From Sva-07 sp963710625 (GTDB taxonomy: Bacteria; Actinomycetota; Acidimicrobiia; Acidimicrobiales; Ilumatobacteraceae), in NCBI GenBank assembly GCA_963710625.1, contig CAVQBG010000024.1, positions 62,001 to 126,000 of the forward strand: DNA of 64,000 nucleotides, read 5' to 3'. Below, one piece after another: positions 42,502 to 51,804 of the stretch; within the stretch, counting starts at the first letter, position 1; each line of letters starts with the position of its first letter. Under the pieces are notes generated by a model. The model was given only the letters and a program-made list of their open reading frames with translations, had not been told where the DNA came from and made no database searches. Made by a program: the position numbers and the translations under genes.

Positions 42502-43690
42502 TCAGATCGGTGCGGGACCGATGTTGTTGCGGGTGTCGACGAGACGCTTGGGGATGTTCCCCGTGAACGCCGGCTCGGCGCCGCCCGTGAACCAGCCGGC
42601 GATGTCGACGAGCAGGTCCGAGTCGGCATAGGTGTAGACGCACACCGAGCCATCGGGCCCGATCGGCGCGACGACGCCGTTGGCGACGGTCGATCCGCGT
42701 GTGAAGTTGACGTTCGAGGCTTCCGGGCGGGGCGTCCCGCACGGCCAGACCGTTGCGAAACCGTCGCCCCTCGTGTCGGTCATCGTGACGTTGAGCGCCA
42801 CCGCGGTGGCATCGCCGGGCACTTGCCGGGCGACACCGTCGACGATCACGGTCACGCCGCGGACCGGCACCGCCTTCGGGGCACCCGGGGTGATGACGCC
42901 ACGCGGTCCACCGATCGCGTTGCGGGTGTCGACCAGCCGGAGGGGGACGCTGCCGACGTACGGCGGCGTGCCGGCGCCGGCAGTGAACCATCCCAGCACG
43001 TCGACGAGCACGTCGGCCTCCTGGCTCGAGTACAGGCAGATCGCACCGGCGGCGCCGAGCGAGGCGACCACCCCGTTCGCAACGACCGAGCCCCTGGTGA
43101 AGTTGACGTTCGAGGCCTCCGGTCGTGGAGCGCCGCACGGCCACACCGTGAAGTAGCCAGCGCTCGACGGACCGACGGCGGTGACGTTCATCGCCACCGC
43201 GGTCGTGTCACCCGGAACGAGTTCCTGGGCGCCGTCGGTGCGCTGCATCGCGGCGCCGGCGATCGGAAGGGTGATCGTGCCACCGGCTGGGATCCGGACC
43301 TTGGGTGCACCGATCGCGTTGCGGGTGTCGAGCAACCGCCGCGGCGTCGCCCCGACGAAGGTCGGGACGCCGCTCGAGGCGCCCGAGAACCAGCCTGCGA
43401 TGTCGACGAGGAAGTCGGTCGGCTGGTTGGAGTAGAAGCAGACCGTGCCACTCGCGCCGACCGGGGCGATCACGCCGTTGGCGACCACCGAGCCGGTGAC
43501 GAAGTTGAGGTTCGACGCCTCCGGCCGCGCGACGTCGCACGGCCACACCGTGACGTAGCCGGGGGCGGAGGGGCCCACCGCAGTGATGTTCAGGGCAACC
43601 GCCGAGGCACCGGCAGGGATCGCCCGGGCCACGCCATCGGGGCCGACGACGTTCTCACCGACCACCGGGAGTTCGATCCGCTGATTCGCA
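42502..43690 (-). repeat. Protein repeats (RLxDTRN type), copy set A
   Basis: Three full copies and one truncated copy of a ~130-residue unit, each with RL(L/V)DTRN, an (N)VTAVG strand, TVWPC, RPEASN(V/L)NF, GVVA or GVIA, and GWF. The same unit recurs in the genes at 45777-48272 and, more divergently, 55410-57383. It is probably a cell-surface beta module. Confidence 0.8.
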
Positions 43691-45780
43691 GAGAACCGGC
43701 GTGACGAGACGAATGCTCCGCTGCTCCCGCCTGGACCGGATGCACCGGCCACCTGGCGGAGCCAGAGCGCGAACTCGGCCTGGCCGGTCGACGTGAGATG
43801 GACGCCGTCGGAGAACCACCGGGCGCGTTCGATGCCCGCACCTGCGCTCGCAGCGTTCCAGTCGGCGACGACCAGGTTCGGCCAGCGGCCGCGGGCCGCG
43901 TTCAGTGCAGCATTGGCCGGGCCGTAGTACGAGGTTCCGCCAGAGACGGTACGCAGCTCGGCCATGTTCACCCAGATCACTCGCTTGGTGCCGCGCTGGT
44001 TGAGCGCGTTCATCATGGCGTCGATGTCGGCGGCCATGTTCGTCGACGGGTTGTAGCCGAGCTCGACGATCGCCAGGTCGAGGTTCATCGGCACGCCGTT
44101 GGCCACCTGGACGCCACTCGGCGACGGCGGCGTCTTGGTGATGAACCGACTGTCGAGCACATCGACCGCGAGCGACGTGAACGTGCCGTCGGTGAGCGTC
44201 CGGAACTCCGAGGTGGCCGTCCCGGCGATCGAGTTGGCCACCGAGTCGCCGATCAGCGCCACGTTCGCAGGAACCGAGTCACGGGTGACCACTCGCACCG
44301 TGAAACCGGGCGACAGCAGTCCCTGTTGACCCCGGAAGTCCCACGCGTTGATCCGAGCGGTCTGGCCGTTCGAGCCGGTCAGGACGATGTCGTTGAACCA
44401 GATGCCGTCGAACTGCTGATAGGTCGTCGACTGCGCCTCGACCATCGACGCCGAGGTGATCGAGCCGAGGCCGTAGCGGGCGGCGAGTGCATCGGCGTCG
44501 AGCACCCGCGTCCAGCGGTGATTCGGGTTGTTCGACGTGCTGTCCCCGGGAGCATCGTCGCGGACAGGGAAGACGCCACCGGCGGTTCGCGGGCCGTTCG
44601 ACGCGGAGAACTCGGTCGACACGATGTTGTTCGTCCCGGCCCAGAAGCGCACGACGCCCGCGGTTGCAGCGATCGCCTGATCGGTGCGGAAGTCCTCGAC
44701 CAGCGTCGGGGTGCCGCCAGCAACCGCCCGAGTGGCCGATCCGCCGTAGACCTGACACGACTGGCTGTCGCACGTGGTGGCGTAGGGCGAGTACCGGTTC
44801 TGCTCGAGGCCGTACGAGCGAGCAGCGACCGCCTGGGCCTGCACGGCCTGCGCGCCACTGCCGGCACCTGCCTGCGCCCAGCTCGCCGAAACCTCCTTGG
44901 GGACCACGCCGCGCAGGTAGTCCTCGACGGCGACGTCGTTGACGACCCGGGTCGCGCCCCCGACGTTCCACACCTCGAGTGCGCCGCGGTAGTGCGTGAC
45001 CGAACCGTTGGGCTCGCACAGACCGAGGGCGGTCGTCGGTCCCTCGCCCGGAGCGGTGGTGAACCGCGGCGGGGCGGCCGACGTCCCGATCGGGACGAAC
45101 GTCGCTGCCGAGGTGCTCCCAGCGATCATCGCCCGTGCCGCGTTCGCGTCGTCGGTCTCCCAGCGTCCGTCCTGCGGGAGCCCGCGATTCGCCTGGAAGC
45201 GGATGACGGCGCCCTCGGTGAGGTTCCCGAAGTCACCGTCGACGCCACCGGGCTCGAAACCGAAGACCGTGAGGAACTGCTGGACCTGTCGGACGGCGTC
45301 GCCGGTGGCTCCCTTGGCCAGCGGGCCGTCCGGGACGACGAGCGCGGTCGCTGCGGGGCAGGCGACGCCCGTCGAACCCCAGATGTCGTAGCCGCCCGCG
45401 CTGTTGCGGATCGCCTGCATCGACGCCCGTGTCTGCGAACCCCAGGTGACTCCGGCGCCGTGCGAGATCACCCCGACGGTGTTGACACCGTCGAGATCGA
45501 GCAGCCGCACCCGGATCCGGCGATCGGTCGGCACGGAACCGGCGACGGTGTTCCCGTAGTAGTGGTCGAGGATCTGTTGCCAGTTCCACCCCTGGTCGAC
45601 CGCCCAACCATATGCACCCCACTGGCTCATCCCGCGGCCGTGGCCGTTGCCGACGCCGTCGACGACCACGGCGATGATGTCGTTCGGCGCCGCCTGGGCG
45701 CTCGACGAGCCGCCGGGCAGCGGCAGCGTCGTGACGCCGAGGGCGGCGACGAGCGCGAACACGATCCGGCGAACGATCAC
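42502..45780 (-). CDS. Secreted SpoIID/LytB domain protein with SGNH hydrolase domain and C-terminal repeats
   Basis: A 1092-residue exported protein. After a signal peptide (cleavage near AQA-AP) comes a SpoIID/LytB domain: VGNGHGRGMSQWGAYG near 43-58 and VEDYLRGVVPKEVSASW further on. A peptidoglycan-binding domain is inserted (GDAVRQVQQFLTVFGFE to VIRFQANRGLPQDGRW). Then comes an SGNH esterase-like domain (NVALIGDSVANS, and SDGVHLTSTG with Asp/His). Three and a half copies of a beta-rich repeat of about 130 residues (RLLDTRNAIGAP, NVTAVG, GWF) end it. GTG at 45780 overlaps the upstream paralog stop as GTGA. It is probably a cell-wall-associated glycan lyase or deacylase. Catalytic roles are inferred from the folds. 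Confidence 0.86.
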   Translation of the reverse strand: MIVRRIVFALVAALGVTTLPLPGGSSSAQAAPNDIIAVVVDGVGNGHGRGMSQWGAYGWAVDQGWNWQQILDHYYGNTVAGSVPTDRRIRVRLLDLDGVNTVGVISHGAGVTWGSQTRASMQAIRNSAGGYDIWGSTGVACPAATALVVPDGPLAKGATGDAVRQVQQFLTVFGFEPGGVDGDFGNLTEGAVIRFQANRGLPQDGRWETDDANAARAMIAGSTSAATFVPIGTSAAPPRFTTAPGEGPTTALGLCEPNGSVTHYRGALEVWNVGGATRVVNDVAVEDYLRGVVPKEVSASWAQAGAGSGAQAVQAQAVAARSYGLEQNRYSPYATTCDSQSCQVYGGSATRAVAGGTPTLVEDFRTDQAIAATAGVVRFWAGTNNIVSTEFSASNGPRTAGGVFPVRDDAPGDSTSNNPNHRWTRVLDADALAARYGLGSITSASMVEAQSTTYQQFDGIWFNDIVLTGSNGQTARINAWDFRGQQGLLSPGFTVRVVTRDSVPANVALIGDSVANSIAGTATSEFRTLTDGTFTSLAVDVLDSRFITKTPPSPSGVQVANGVPMNLDLAIVELGYNPSTNMAADIDAMMNALNQRGTKRVIWVNMAELRTVSGGTSYYGPANAALNAARGRWPNLVVADWNAASAGAGIERARWFSDGVHLTSTGQAEFALWLRQVAGASGPGGSSGAFVSSRRFSANQRIELPVVGENVVGPDGVARAIPAGASAVALNITAVGPSAPGYVTVWPCDVARPEASNLNFVTGSVVANGVIAPVGASGTVCFYSNQPTDFLVDIAGWFSGASSGVPTFVGATPRRLLDTRNAIGAPKVRIPAGGTITLPIAGAAMQRTDGAQELVPGDTTAVAMNVTAVGPSSAGYFTVWPCGAPRPEASNVNFTRGSVVANGVVASLGAAGAICLYSSQEADVLVDVLGWFTAGAGTPPYVGSVPLRLVDTRNAIGGPRGVITPGAPKAVPVRGVTVIVDGVARQVPGDATAVALNVTMTDTRGDGFATVWPCGTPRPEASNVNFTRGSTVANGVVAPIGPDGSVCVYTYADSDLLVDIAGWFTGGAEPAFTGNIPKRLVDTRNNIGPAPI

Positions 45781-46970
45781 AGCGGCACCGGCCCGATGTT
45801 GTTGCGGGTGTCGACCAACCGCCGGGGCACGTTGCCGACGAACGCTGCGTCGGGACCTCCGGCGAACCAGCCGGCGAGGTCGACGAGCAGATGGGCATCG
45901 GTGCTCGTGTACACGCACACCGACCCGTCGGGCCCGATCGGAGCGACCACGCCGTTGGCAACCGTGGCGCCAGCGGCGAAGTTGACGTTCGAAGCCTCGG
46001 GACGTGGCGTGCCGCACGGCCAGACGGTGGCGTACCCCTGCGCGCCGGCGTCGACCATCGTGACGTTGAGCGCCACCGCCGAGGCGTCGGCGGGAACCTG
46101 ACGGGCGACGCCACCGACGTCGACGGTCACACCGCGGACCGGAACCGAACGGGGCGTCGCGGGCCTGACCACTCCGGTCGGCCCACCGACCGCGTTGCGG
46201 GTGTCGACCAGCCGGAGCGGGTTGGCGCCGACGAACGCCGGCTGCCCACCGCCCCCGAACCAGCCGAGCACGTCGACCAGGACATCGGACGCCTGGTCGG
46301 AGAAGATGCAGATCGCTCCACCGGCGCCGAGCGCGGCGACGACGCCATTGGCGACCACGGAGCCGGGCGTGAAGTTCACGTTCGACGCGACCGGCATCGG
46401 AGCGCCGCACGGCCACACGGTGAAGTAGCCGGCGCGGGCGGGGCCGACCGCCGTGACGTTGACCGCGACAGCGGTCGCGTCGGCGGGGATCGTCGTCGCC
46501 GCGCCACCGGTCGTCCGCATCGCGGCGCCTGCCATCGGCACCGTGACCGTGCCGCCGGCGGGGATCCGCGCCCGGGGGACACCGATCGCGTTGCGGGTGT
46601 CGACCACGCGGAGCGGGGTCACACCGGCGAACGCCGGCCCGCCGTTCGATCCACCGCCGTCGGAGAACCAACCGGCGATGTCGACGAGGAAGTGCGTCGT
46701 CGCGTTCGAGAAGAAGCAGACCTTGCCACTGGCGCCGACGGGCGCGACCACGCCGTTGGCGACCACCGAGCCGGTGACGAAGTTGAGGTTCGACGCCTCG
46801 GGCCGCGCGACGTCGCAGGGCCACACGGTGGCGTATCCCGCAGCCGACGGACCGACCGCCGTGATGTTCAGCGCAACGGCCGACACCCCGGCGGGGATCA
46901 CCGCCACGGTGCCGTCGGGCTGCGTGACGCTCTCGCCGACGACCTGGAGTTCGATGCGCTGGTTCGCGGC
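45777..46970 (-). repeat. Protein repeats (RLxDTRN type), copy set B
   Basis: Same repeat family as 42502-43690, at the C-terminus of the shorter SpoIID paralog. The two sets match repeat by repeat in order, pointing to tandem gene duplication. Confidence 0.8.
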
Positions 46971-48272
46971 CATCGGGCGCGCCCCTCGTGGCTCGCCGCG
47001 CAGCGTGAAGCCCGGCGACGGCAGGCCGTTCTGCCCACGGAACGTCCACGCCGGGATCCGTGCCGTGCCCGAGGTGCCGACGAGGACGACGTCGTTGTAC
47101 CAGATCCCGTCGTAACGGGGATCGCCCTCCACCATCGACACCGACAGCAGCGTGCCGAGCCCGTGGCGTGCGGCCAGGACGTCGCCGTCGAGCACGCGCG
47201 TCCACCGGTGGTTGCGGTTGAGGCTCGTGCCGTCGCCGGGCGCGTCGTCGCGGACCGGGAACGGCCACCCGGCGGTACGCGGCCCGTTCGACCCCGAGTA
47301 CTCCGTCGACACGATCGATCCCGCGGTGCCGGCGCCGGCCACGTCGAGGAGCCAGCGGCGGACCTTGCCGACCGTGTCGGAGATGGCGGTGTCGGAGCGG
47401 ACGTCCTCGACCGGTGTGGCAGCGGAGGCGGCCGACGGGCGCGACGCCGCCCCGAAGTAGACCTGGCACGACTGCGTGTCGCAGATGCCGGTCAACCACC
47501 GTCCCGGCTGGAGTGCGAACGACCGGGCTGCGACCGCCTGAGCCATCACGGCCTGCTTGCCGCGGCCGCCACCGGCGTCGGCCCAGCTCGCCGAGATCTC
47601 CTTGGGGACCACGCCGCGCAGGTAGTCCTCGACCAGCACACGGTTGACGACGCGGTTCGCCGCGCCGTCCTCGACGCGGATCGATCCGCGGTAGTGGGTG
47701 ACACGGCCGGTGCGGTCGCACACCCCGAGCGCCGAGGTGGCGGGGCCGGTCGTCATGCGCGCCGCGTTGACGGGCCCGTTGTCGGTGGTGAACTCGACCG
47801 GGCCGGGGACCGGCCCGCCGAGCGGCGTCCAACCGTCGAAGTCCCCCGTGGGACACTGCGGCGCAGCCGTGCTGTAGACCTGGAACGAGTTGGGGCCGAC
47901 TTCGACGGCGGCCATCGTGGCCGCCGCGGCGTTGCCCGCCCAGCCGACGTTGTTCGTGTACGACACGACGCCGACGGTGGACATGCCGTCGAGTCCCTTG
48001 AGTTGGACGTCGATCGTGCCGGACGTGTCGGTGTCGCCCATCGCCGTGTTGCCGTAGTAGTGGTCGAGGATCTGCTGCCAGTTCCACCCCTGGTCGACCG
48101 CCCACCCATAGGCACCCCACTGGCTCATCCCCCGGCCATGGCCGTTGCCGGTGCCCTCGACGATCACCGATCCGATCGGCGCCTGCGCGGATGCGACCGG
48201 TCCAGGGGCGCCGACGACGGGGACGACGGTGAGGCCGAGCACGGCCGCGACAACGATCAGCGCTCGGCGCAT
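45777..48272 (-). CDS. Secreted SpoIID/LytB domain protein, shorter paralog
   Basis: An 831-residue paralog of the next gene. It has a signal peptide (MRRALIVVAAVLGLT, cleavage near ASAQA), the SpoIID/LytB domain with GTGNGHGRGMSQWGAYGWA near 32-50 and VLVEDYLRGVVPKEISASW, then three and a half C-terminal repeats of the RLxDTRN type. It lacks the peptidoglycan-binding and SGNH domains of the longer paralog. ATG at 48272 is preferred because it directly precedes the signal peptide, and an upstream Met would prepend a charged stretch. The two genes overlap as GTGA, so they form one transcription unit. Confidence 0.85.
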   Translation of the reverse strand: MRRALIVVAAVLGLTVVPVVGAPGPVASAQAPIGSVIVEGTGNGHGRGMSQWGAYGWAVDQGWNWQQILDHYYGNTAMGDTDTSGTIDVQLKGLDGMSTVGVVSYTNNVGWAGNAAAATMAAVEVGPNSFQVYSTAAPQCPTGDFDGWTPLGGPVPGPVEFTTDNGPVNAARMTTGPATSALGVCDRTGRVTHYRGSIRVEDGAANRVVNRVLVEDYLRGVVPKEISASWADAGGGRGKQAVMAQAVAARSFALQPGRWLTGICDTQSCQVYFGAASRPSAASAATPVEDVRSDTAISDTVGKVRRWLLDVAGAGTAGSIVSTEYSGSNGPRTAGWPFPVRDDAPGDGTSLNRNHRWTRVLDGDVLAARHGLGTLLSVSMVEGDPRYDGIWYNDVVLVGTSGTARIPAWTFRGQNGLPSPGFTLRGEPRGARPMAANQRIELQVVGESVTQPDGTVAVIPAGVSAVALNITAVGPSAAGYATVWPCDVARPEASNLNFVTGSVVANGVVAPVGASGKVCFFSNATTHFLVDIAGWFSDGGGSNGGPAFAGVTPLRVVDTRNAIGVPRARIPAGGTVTVPMAGAAMRTTGGAATTIPADATAVAVNVTAVGPARAGYFTVWPCGAPMPVASNVNFTPGSVVANGVVAALGAGGAICIFSDQASDVLVDVLGWFGGGGQPAFVGANPLRLVDTRNAVGGPTGVVRPATPRSVPVRGVTVDVGGVARQVPADASAVALNVTMVDAGAQGYATVWPCGTPRPEASNVNFAAGATVANGVVAPIGPDGSVCVYTSTDAHLLVDLAGWFAGGPDAAFVGNVPRRLVDTRNNIGPVPL

Positions 48273-48381
48273 GTAACGCAATTGTAACGTCACGTCGGGA
48301 GGTGAGGCGGTCACCACGGGTGATTCTTCGTCACTCCGGTCGGCCGTCTTGACCGTTTCTTGCCGACCCCCCCCGATTCTC

Positions 48382-48418
48382 GTGAACAACTGCGCCGCTC
48401 AGGCGCCCATTGGTTCAC
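48382..48418 (-). terminator. Hairpin after the RNase HI gene
   Basis: Nested inverted repeat: outer arms GTGAAC/GTTCAC and inner arms GCGCC/GGCGC around a GCTCA loop, 32 nt past the rnhA stop codon. It probably ends rnhA transcription before the SpoIID genes. Confidence 0.5.
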
Positions 48419-48449
48419 GCGAACGGCCGGTGCGCGGGGCGGAGTTCGT

Positions 48450-48905
48450 TCAGGTGCGGGGCGGTACGGCGGCGACGGCGAGTTGGTCGACGAGGTCGTT
48501 CATCGGATCGCCACTGTGACCCTTGACCCAGCGGAACGACACGTCGCCGGCCTGGACGAGCTCGATCAGCGGTTCCCACAGGTCGACGTTGGCGACCGGC
48601 TCCTTCTTGGAGTTGCGCCAACCGTTGCGCTGCCACTTCACCCACCACTTGTCGCGGAAGCAGTGCACGACGTACGTCGAGTCCGACACGATCTCGATGG
48701 GCATCGGCGCCCCGTGATCGTCGGCGAGGTGCGCATGGGCCCGCAGGGCATCGAGGACCGCGTGGATCTCCATGCGCTGGTTGGTCGTACGATCCTCCCC
48801 ACCGGAACCGTGTGGTTCCCCCTCCGGGGCGACGGCCCACGCCCACCCACCCGGCCCGGGATTCCCACTGCAGGCGCCGTCGGTGTAGATCACGAGTTGT
48901 TGCAC
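48450..48905 (-). CDS. rnhA: Ribonuclease HI
   Basis: A 151-residue RNase HI that removes RNA from RNA-DNA hybrids. The metal-binding acids are visible: Asp9 in IYTDGACSGNPGPGG, Glu in RMEIHAVLDAL, Asp in IVSDSTYVV, and the last in GHSGDPMNDLVD. A basic WVKWQRNGWRNSKK handle is present. GTG at 48905 is chosen to place the first strand correctly; an upstream ATG would add about 53 residues that do not fit the family. It is divergent from aceE, with 58 nt between the starts. Confidence 0.93.
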   Translation of the reverse strand: MQQLVIYTDGACSGNPGPGGWAWAVAPEGEPHGSGGEDRTTNQRMEIHAVLDALRAHAHLADDHGAPMPIEIVSDSTYVVHCFRDKWWVKWQRNGWRNSKKEPVANVDLWEPLIELVQAGDVSFRWVKGHSGDPMNDLVDQLAVAAVPPRT

Positions 48906-48963
48906 GGCCAGGAACCTACCGACACCGGTGCGTACCGATCGGTAACACTGCGAGACTGGCCGA

Positions 48964-51687
48964 ATGATTTTCGACGGCCACGTCCACCAGCTGCCCGACA
49001 TCGATCCGACCGAGACCCGGGAATGGTTGGACAGCCTCGATGCCGTCGTCGACACCCAGGGCAAGACGCGGGCGCGCTACCTCCTGAGCCGCCTGATGGA
49101 GCGCGCCACCGAGAGCCAGGTGTCGTTCCCGGCCACCGTGTCGACCCCGTACGTCAACACGATCCCCCGTGAGCAGGAGCCGTGGTTCCCCGGCGACGAG
49201 CACATCGAGCGTCGCATCCGGGCCTACATCCGGTGGAACGCGGCGATGATGGTCGTGCGGGCCAACAAGGCCGCCGACGGCATCGGCGGCCACCTGTCGA
49301 CGTTCGCCAGCTCGGCGTCGCTGTACGAGATCGGCTTCAACCACTTCTTCCGGGGCAAGGACGACGGCACGCCCGGCGACCACGTGTACTACCAGGGCCA
49401 CGCCGCGCCCGGCATCTACGCGCGCGCCTTCCTCGAGGGCCGTCTGAGCGAGGACGACCTCGACCACTTCCGCCGAGAGATCGGCCGCCCGGGCCGGGGC
49501 CTGTCGTCGTATCCACACCCGCGCCTGATGCCGGACTTCTGGGAGTTCCCCACCGTGTCGATGGGCCTCGGCCCGATCTCGGCGCTCTACCACGCCCGCT
49601 TCAACCGGTACCTCCAGAACCGCCACATCGACGACACCAGCGGCAGTCGCGTCTGGGCATTCCTCGGCGACGGCGAGACCGACGAGCCCGAGACCCTCGG
49701 CGCGATCTCCCTCGCCTCCCGTGAACAGCTCGACAACCTGATCTTCGTCGTCAACTGCAACCTGCAGCGCCTCGACGGCCCGGTGCGAGGCAACGGCAAG
49801 GTCATCCAGGAGTTGGAAGCCACCTTCCGCGGTGCCGGATGGAACGTCATCAAGGTCATCTGGGGCTCGAAGTGGGACGACCTGCTCGCCCAGGACAAGG
49901 ACGGCATCCTCCTCAACCAGATGAACACCACCGTCGACGGCGAGTTCCAGCGCTACGCGATCGAGAACGGCGGGTACATCCGCGACAACTTCTTCGGGCC
50001 CGACGAACGCCTCCGCAAGATGGTCGCCGACCTCACCGACGACGAACTCCGCTCGCTGCCCCGCGGCGGGCACGATTACCGCAAGCTCTATGCGGCCTAC
50101 AAGGCAGCCACCGAGAACCTCGGGTCCGGTCGCCCGACGGTGATCCTCTGCAAGACGGTGAAGGGCTGGACGCTCGGGCCTGGTTTCGAGGGTCGAAACT
50201 CGACGCACCAGATCAAGAAGATGACCAAGGATCAGATCCTGGCGATGCGCGACCGTCTGCATCTCGAGGACGTCGTGCCCGACGAGGGTCTCGACGCCGA
50301 CCACCCGCCCTACATCAAGCTCGCAAAGGACTCCGTGGAGTTCCAGTACATGATGGAGCGACGCAAGGCGCTCGACGGGTCGATTCCGAAGCGGACCACC
50401 GTCGCACGGCGTCCGCTCGACCTGCCGGGCGACGGCCCGTTCGCCGAGATGCGTGCCGGCTCGAACGGCCAGGAGGTGTCGACCACCATGGCCTTCACCC
50501 GACTGCTGCGCGGTCTCGCGCGAGACGAACACATCGGCCCGCGCGTCGTTCCCATCATCCCCGATGAAGCCCGGACGTTCGGCATGGACGCGCTCTTCCG
50601 CGAGCTCAACATCTACGCGTCGCAGGGCCAGAAGTACGAGCCGGTCGACCACGACCTCCTGCTGTCGTACTCCGAGTCGACGAAGGGCCAGATCCTCGAG
50701 GAGGGCATCACCGAAGCGGGCTCGATGGCGAGCTTCATCGCCGCCGGCACCGCCTACTCCACTCGTGGCGTCCCGATGGTTCCCTTCTACACGTTCTATT
50801 CGATGTTCGGTTTCCAGCGTGTGGGCGACCTCATCTGGCAGGCGGCCGACATGCGGACGCGCGGTTTCCTGATGGCCGCCACCGCAGGACGCACCACGCT
50901 GCTCGGCGAAGGGCTCCAACACCAGGACGGCCACAGCCTCGTGCTCGCCTCCACCGTGCCGTTCGTCCAGGCCTACGACCCGGCGTTCGCCTACGAGGTC
51001 GGCGCCATCGTGCAGGCGGGGATGGTGCGGATGTTCGGCGGTGGGGCCCCGGAACAAACCGACGTCTTCTACTACATCACCCTCTACAACGAGAACTACG
51101 AGATGCCGCCGATGCCCGACACACCGGGCCTCGCCGAGGCAATCGTCGAAGGGTTGTACAAGTACGCCGATGCCCCGACGGGCCCGACGATTCCGGCGAC
51201 CATCCTCTTCTCGGGGACGGCGCACACCGCCGCCCGTGAGGCGGTGGCCGAACTCGCAGAGCACTACGACGTCGCCACCGAACTCTGGTCGGCCACGTCG
51301 TACAAGGCGCTGCGCGAGGAGGCGTTGGCCGCGGAGCGATGGAACCGGCTGCATCCCTCGAAGGAGCCGAAGGTGCCCCGGGTGGCGCAGATCCTCGCCG
51401 ATTCGCAGGGCCCGATCATCGCCGTGTCGGACTTCATGAAGATCGTGCCCGAGCAGGTCCAGCGATTCGTGCACGATCGCACCTTCGTACCGCTCGGCAC
51501 CGACGGCATGGGACGCTCCGACACCCGCGAGGCGCTCCGGCGCCACTTCGAGGTCGACACCGGCCACGTGGTACTCGCCGTGCTCGACGGTCTCCTCGCC
51601 GACGGCAAGATCGACGAGTCCGTGGTCGAGGACGCGATCGCCCGCTACGACATCGACCCCGAAGCGATCGACCCCTACCTCGCCTGA
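48964..51687 (+). CDS. aceE: Pyruvate dehydrogenase E1 component, homodimeric
   Basis: A 907-residue thiamine diphosphate enzyme that decarboxylates pyruvate and reductively acetylates the E2 lipoyl group. Characteristic blocks are YIRWNAAMMVVRANKA, GHLSTFASSASLYEIGFNHF, the ThDP motif from GDGETDEPETLGAISLA to VVNCN at about 236-266, and GLQHQDGHSLV near 654-664. The length matches the AceE family (about 890-930). ATG at 48964 (MIFDGHVHQLPDID) is consistent with it. It should pair with the E2 and E3 genes 13 kb upstream. Just after the stop lie two palindromes that may terminate transcription. Confidence 0.96.
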   Translation: MIFDGHVHQLPDIDPTETREWLDSLDAVVDTQGKTRARYLLSRLMERATESQVSFPATVSTPYVNTIPREQEPWFPGDEHIERRIRAYIRWNAAMMVVRANKAADGIGGHLSTFASSASLYEIGFNHFFRGKDDGTPGDHVYYQGHAAPGIYARAFLEGRLSEDDLDHFRREIGRPGRGLSSYPHPRLMPDFWEFPTVSMGLGPISALYHARFNRYLQNRHIDDTSGSRVWAFLGDGETDEPETLGAISLASREQLDNLIFVVNCNLQRLDGPVRGNGKVIQELEATFRGAGWNVIKVIWGSKWDDLLAQDKDGILLNQMNTTVDGEFQRYAIENGGYIRDNFFGPDERLRKMVADLTDDELRSLPRGGHDYRKLYAAYKAATENLGSGRPTVILCKTVKGWTLGPGFEGRNSTHQIKKMTKDQILAMRDRLHLEDVVPDEGLDADHPPYIKLAKDSVEFQYMMERRKALDGSIPKRTTVARRPLDLPGDGPFAEMRAGSNGQEVSTTMAFTRLLRGLARDEHIGPRVVPIIPDEARTFGMDALFRELNIYASQGQKYEPVDHDLLLSYSESTKGQILEEGITEAGSMASFIAAGTAYSTRGVPMVPFYTFYSMFGFQRVGDLIWQAADMRTRGFLMAATAGRTTLLGEGLQHQDGHSLVLASTVPFVQAYDPAFAYEVGAIVQAGMVRMFGGGAPEQTDVFYYITLYNENYEMPPMPDTPGLAEAIVEGLYKYADAPTGPTIPATILFSGTAHTAAREAVAELAEHYDVATELWSATSYKALREEALAAERWNRLHPSKEPKVPRVAQILADSQGPIIAVSDFMKIVPEQVQRFVHDRTFVPLGTDGMGRSDTREALRRHFEVDTGHVVLAVLDGLLADGKIDESVVEDAIARYDIDPEAIDPYLA

Positions 51688-51689
51688 TT

Positions 51690-51720
51690 GTCACGCCAGG
51701 GGTCAGACCCCCGGCGTAAC
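51690..51720. repeat. 31-bp palindrome, copy 3
   Basis: Same family as 11670-11700: arms GTCACGCC and GGCGTAAC around a core with TCAGACCCCC. It starts 2 nt after the aceE stop codon. Confidence 0.85.
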
Positions 51721-51751
51721 GCACTCGCCGCCGCAGTACTGCACGCCGCCT

Positions 51752-51782
51752 GTTACGCCGGGGGTCTGACCCCTGGCGTAAC
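51752..51782. repeat. 31-bp palindrome, copy 4
   Basis: Same family as 11725-11755: arms GTTACGCC and GGCGTAAC. It lies 31 nt after copy 3, between aceE and the methyltransferase gene on the same strand. Confidence 0.85.
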
Positions 51783-51804
51783 GGTGTGCGACGATGAGAC
51801 CTCT

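Noticed and set aside
45780..48120. Extension of the longer SpoIID gene upstream as one 1872-residue protein
   Set aside because: The extra frame runs through the paralog gene out of frame, is Arg/Gly/Pro-rich without domain sense, and the true signal peptide starts at 45780.
48916..51567. Long minus-strand open frame opposite aceE
   Set aside because: It is the complement of a strongly supported aceE gene. Its composition follows codon bias of the other strand and no family is recognisable.
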